The position numbers and the translations under genes are program-made. 7,573 bases of DNA from assembly GCA_900554855.1 (NCBI GenBank), contig USIZ01000057.1, positions 1 through 7,573 on the forward strand, given 5' to 3'. Below are positions 6,980 through 7,573 of the stretch, piece by piece. The DNA comes from an uncultured Eubacteriales bacterium (GTDB lineage Bacteria > Bacillota > Clostridia > Oscillospirales > Oscillospiraceae). The notes beneath the pieces are model-generated. The model made no database searches, was not told where the DNA came from, and worked only from the letters and a program-made list of their open reading frames with translations. Every line of letters begins with the position of its first letter. Position 1 is the first letter of the stretch.

Positions 6980-7007
6980 AGTATAGCACAAACCGGCGCA
7001 GAAACAA
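6980..7007 (-). promoter_or_regulatory. Promoter of the 22-codon gene (extended -10)
   Basis: On the minus strand, TTGTTT (7002-7007) and TATACT (6980-6985) are 16 bases apart. The -10 is preceded by TGC, giving the TGn extended -10 motif. AT-rich sequence lies upstream (7008-7050). Transcription would start near 6973, about 26 bases before the ATG. Confidence 0.7.
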
Positions 7008-7040
7008 GACAATAAATCATGAAGTTTATGTTAACTGTTT

Positions 7041-7081
7041 GTAAACAAAATCACGCCGCAGTCATTCCTGACTGCGGCGTG
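7041..7081 (-). terminator. Terminator of the alcohol dehydrogenase gene
   Basis: A perfect 13-bp stem (7052-7064 with 7069-7081) with a 4-base loop is followed on the minus strand by ATTTTGTTT. It starts 10 bases past the stop codon at 7092-7094. Confidence 0.9.
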
Positions 7082-7091
7082 GTCCGCACAT

Positions 7092-7573
7092 TCAATGATT
7101 GGCCCGGAGATAGATCTGCTCTATATCCGCCTGTCCCAGCACCCGCAGGGTGCCGATGGTCCGCGTTCCCTCATAGGCGCAGCGGTAGGCCATGTCGGCG
7201 CAGATCTCGTCGGTCTGAAGGCCGATGCAGCTGTCAAACCCGGTGGGCATGCCCAGAGACGCGAAGAAATCCACGGTGGCGTTAATACCGGCTTCCGCCG
7301 CAGCCCGCTCCTCGTCCATCTGAATCCCCCACACATTGCGGGCGAACCGGGCAAACCGGGCCGGACGCTGCTCCGACACATAACCGGCCCAACTGCCCCA
7401 AACGGCGGCCAGCGATGCGCCGTGGGCCAGGTCAAACCGGGCGGAGATCTCATGTCCCAGCTGATGGACGGACCAATCTCCCTGTCCGCCCAGTCCGGTC
7501 AGGCCGTTGTGACTCAAAGAGCCCGCCCACATAAGCTCACTCATCGCGGTATAGTCGGTATGGTTGTCCATGG
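7092..7573 (-). CDS. Iron-containing alcohol dehydrogenase, C-terminal part (5' truncated)
   Basis: The frame runs from the window edge to a TGA at 7092-7094 and gives about the last 160 residues of a family that is usually 380-400 aa. The Met at 7571 is almost certainly internal, because family members have some 200 residues before this point. Counting from that Met, H36, H40 and H50 (HQLGHEISARFDLAHG) reproduce the 4- and 10-residue spacing of the conserved His triad in group III alcohol dehydrogenases such as FucO. Two of these bind the catalytic iron and the middle one sits near the nicotinamide. The remaining ligands (Asp and His) lie upstream of the window. The sequence around AMSELMWAGSLSHNGL and DLAHGASLAAVWGSWAGYV is closest in style to butanol dehydrogenase/YqhD-type enzymes, which reduce aldehydes to alcohols with NAD(P)H. 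Substrate and cofactor cannot be decided from this part. In a fermenting anaerobe it would help reoxidise NAD(P)H. Confidence 0.9.
   Translation of the reverse strand, partial: MDNHTDYTAMSELMWAGSLSHNGLTGLGGQGDWSVHQLGHEISARFDLAHGASLAAVWGSWAGYVSEQRPARFARFARNVWGIQMDEERAAAEAGINATVDFFASLGMPTGFDSCIGLQTDEICADMAYRCAYEGTRTIGTLRVLGQADIEQIYLRANH

Noticed and set aside
7092..7571. A complete short gene starting at the ATG at 7571
   Set aside because: The product matches only the C-terminal part of iron-containing alcohol dehydrogenases, so the gene continues past the window.

Overview
The window looks like chromosomal DNA from a moderately GC-rich Gram-positive anaerobe. My best guess is a gut Clostridia lineage of the Oscillospiraceae/Ruminococcaceae type. 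This is an inference from strong AGGAGG-like ribosome binding sites, long G+C-rich rho-independent terminators, AT-rich intergenic promoters of the TTGaxx-17-TATxAT type, an SH3-like surface protein, and a SpoVK/CbbX-like AAA+ module. No taxonomic marker is present.

Layout. (1) Bases 1-555, plus strand: the C-terminal 184 codons of a gene cut by the window edge. It has a VCBS/FG-GAP-like stretch and an SH3-like end, and is closed by a strong terminator at 564-608. (2) Bases 614-4084, plus strand: a self-contained unit with a sigma-A-type promoter, an RBS, an 1112-aa gene and a terminator. The protein is the highlight: a likely degenerate AAA+ domain, a complete CbbX/SpoVK-like AAA+ domain, then a complete FtsH-like AAA+ domain and M41 zinc-peptidase domain, in one chain without membrane segments. 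(3) Bases 4083-6578, minus strand: an 831-aa phage-type tail/baseplate protein, convergent with the AAA+ protease gene. The two share one hairpin as a probable bidirectional terminator. No other phage gene is in view. (4) Bases 6579-7091: an intergenic stretch holding a very small minus-strand gene (22 codons) with its own promoter, RBS and downstream terminator, plus an inverted repeat in the leader of the tail gene. (5) Bases 7041-7573, minus strand: the C-terminal part of an iron-containing alcohol dehydrogenase, cut by the window edge, with its terminator.

The genes appear to be independent transcription units separated by terminators rather than one pathway. The two items most worth following are the triple-AAA+/M41 protease and the solitary tail gene with the tiny gene upstream of it. 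I see no tRNA, rRNA, CRISPR array or insertion sequence.
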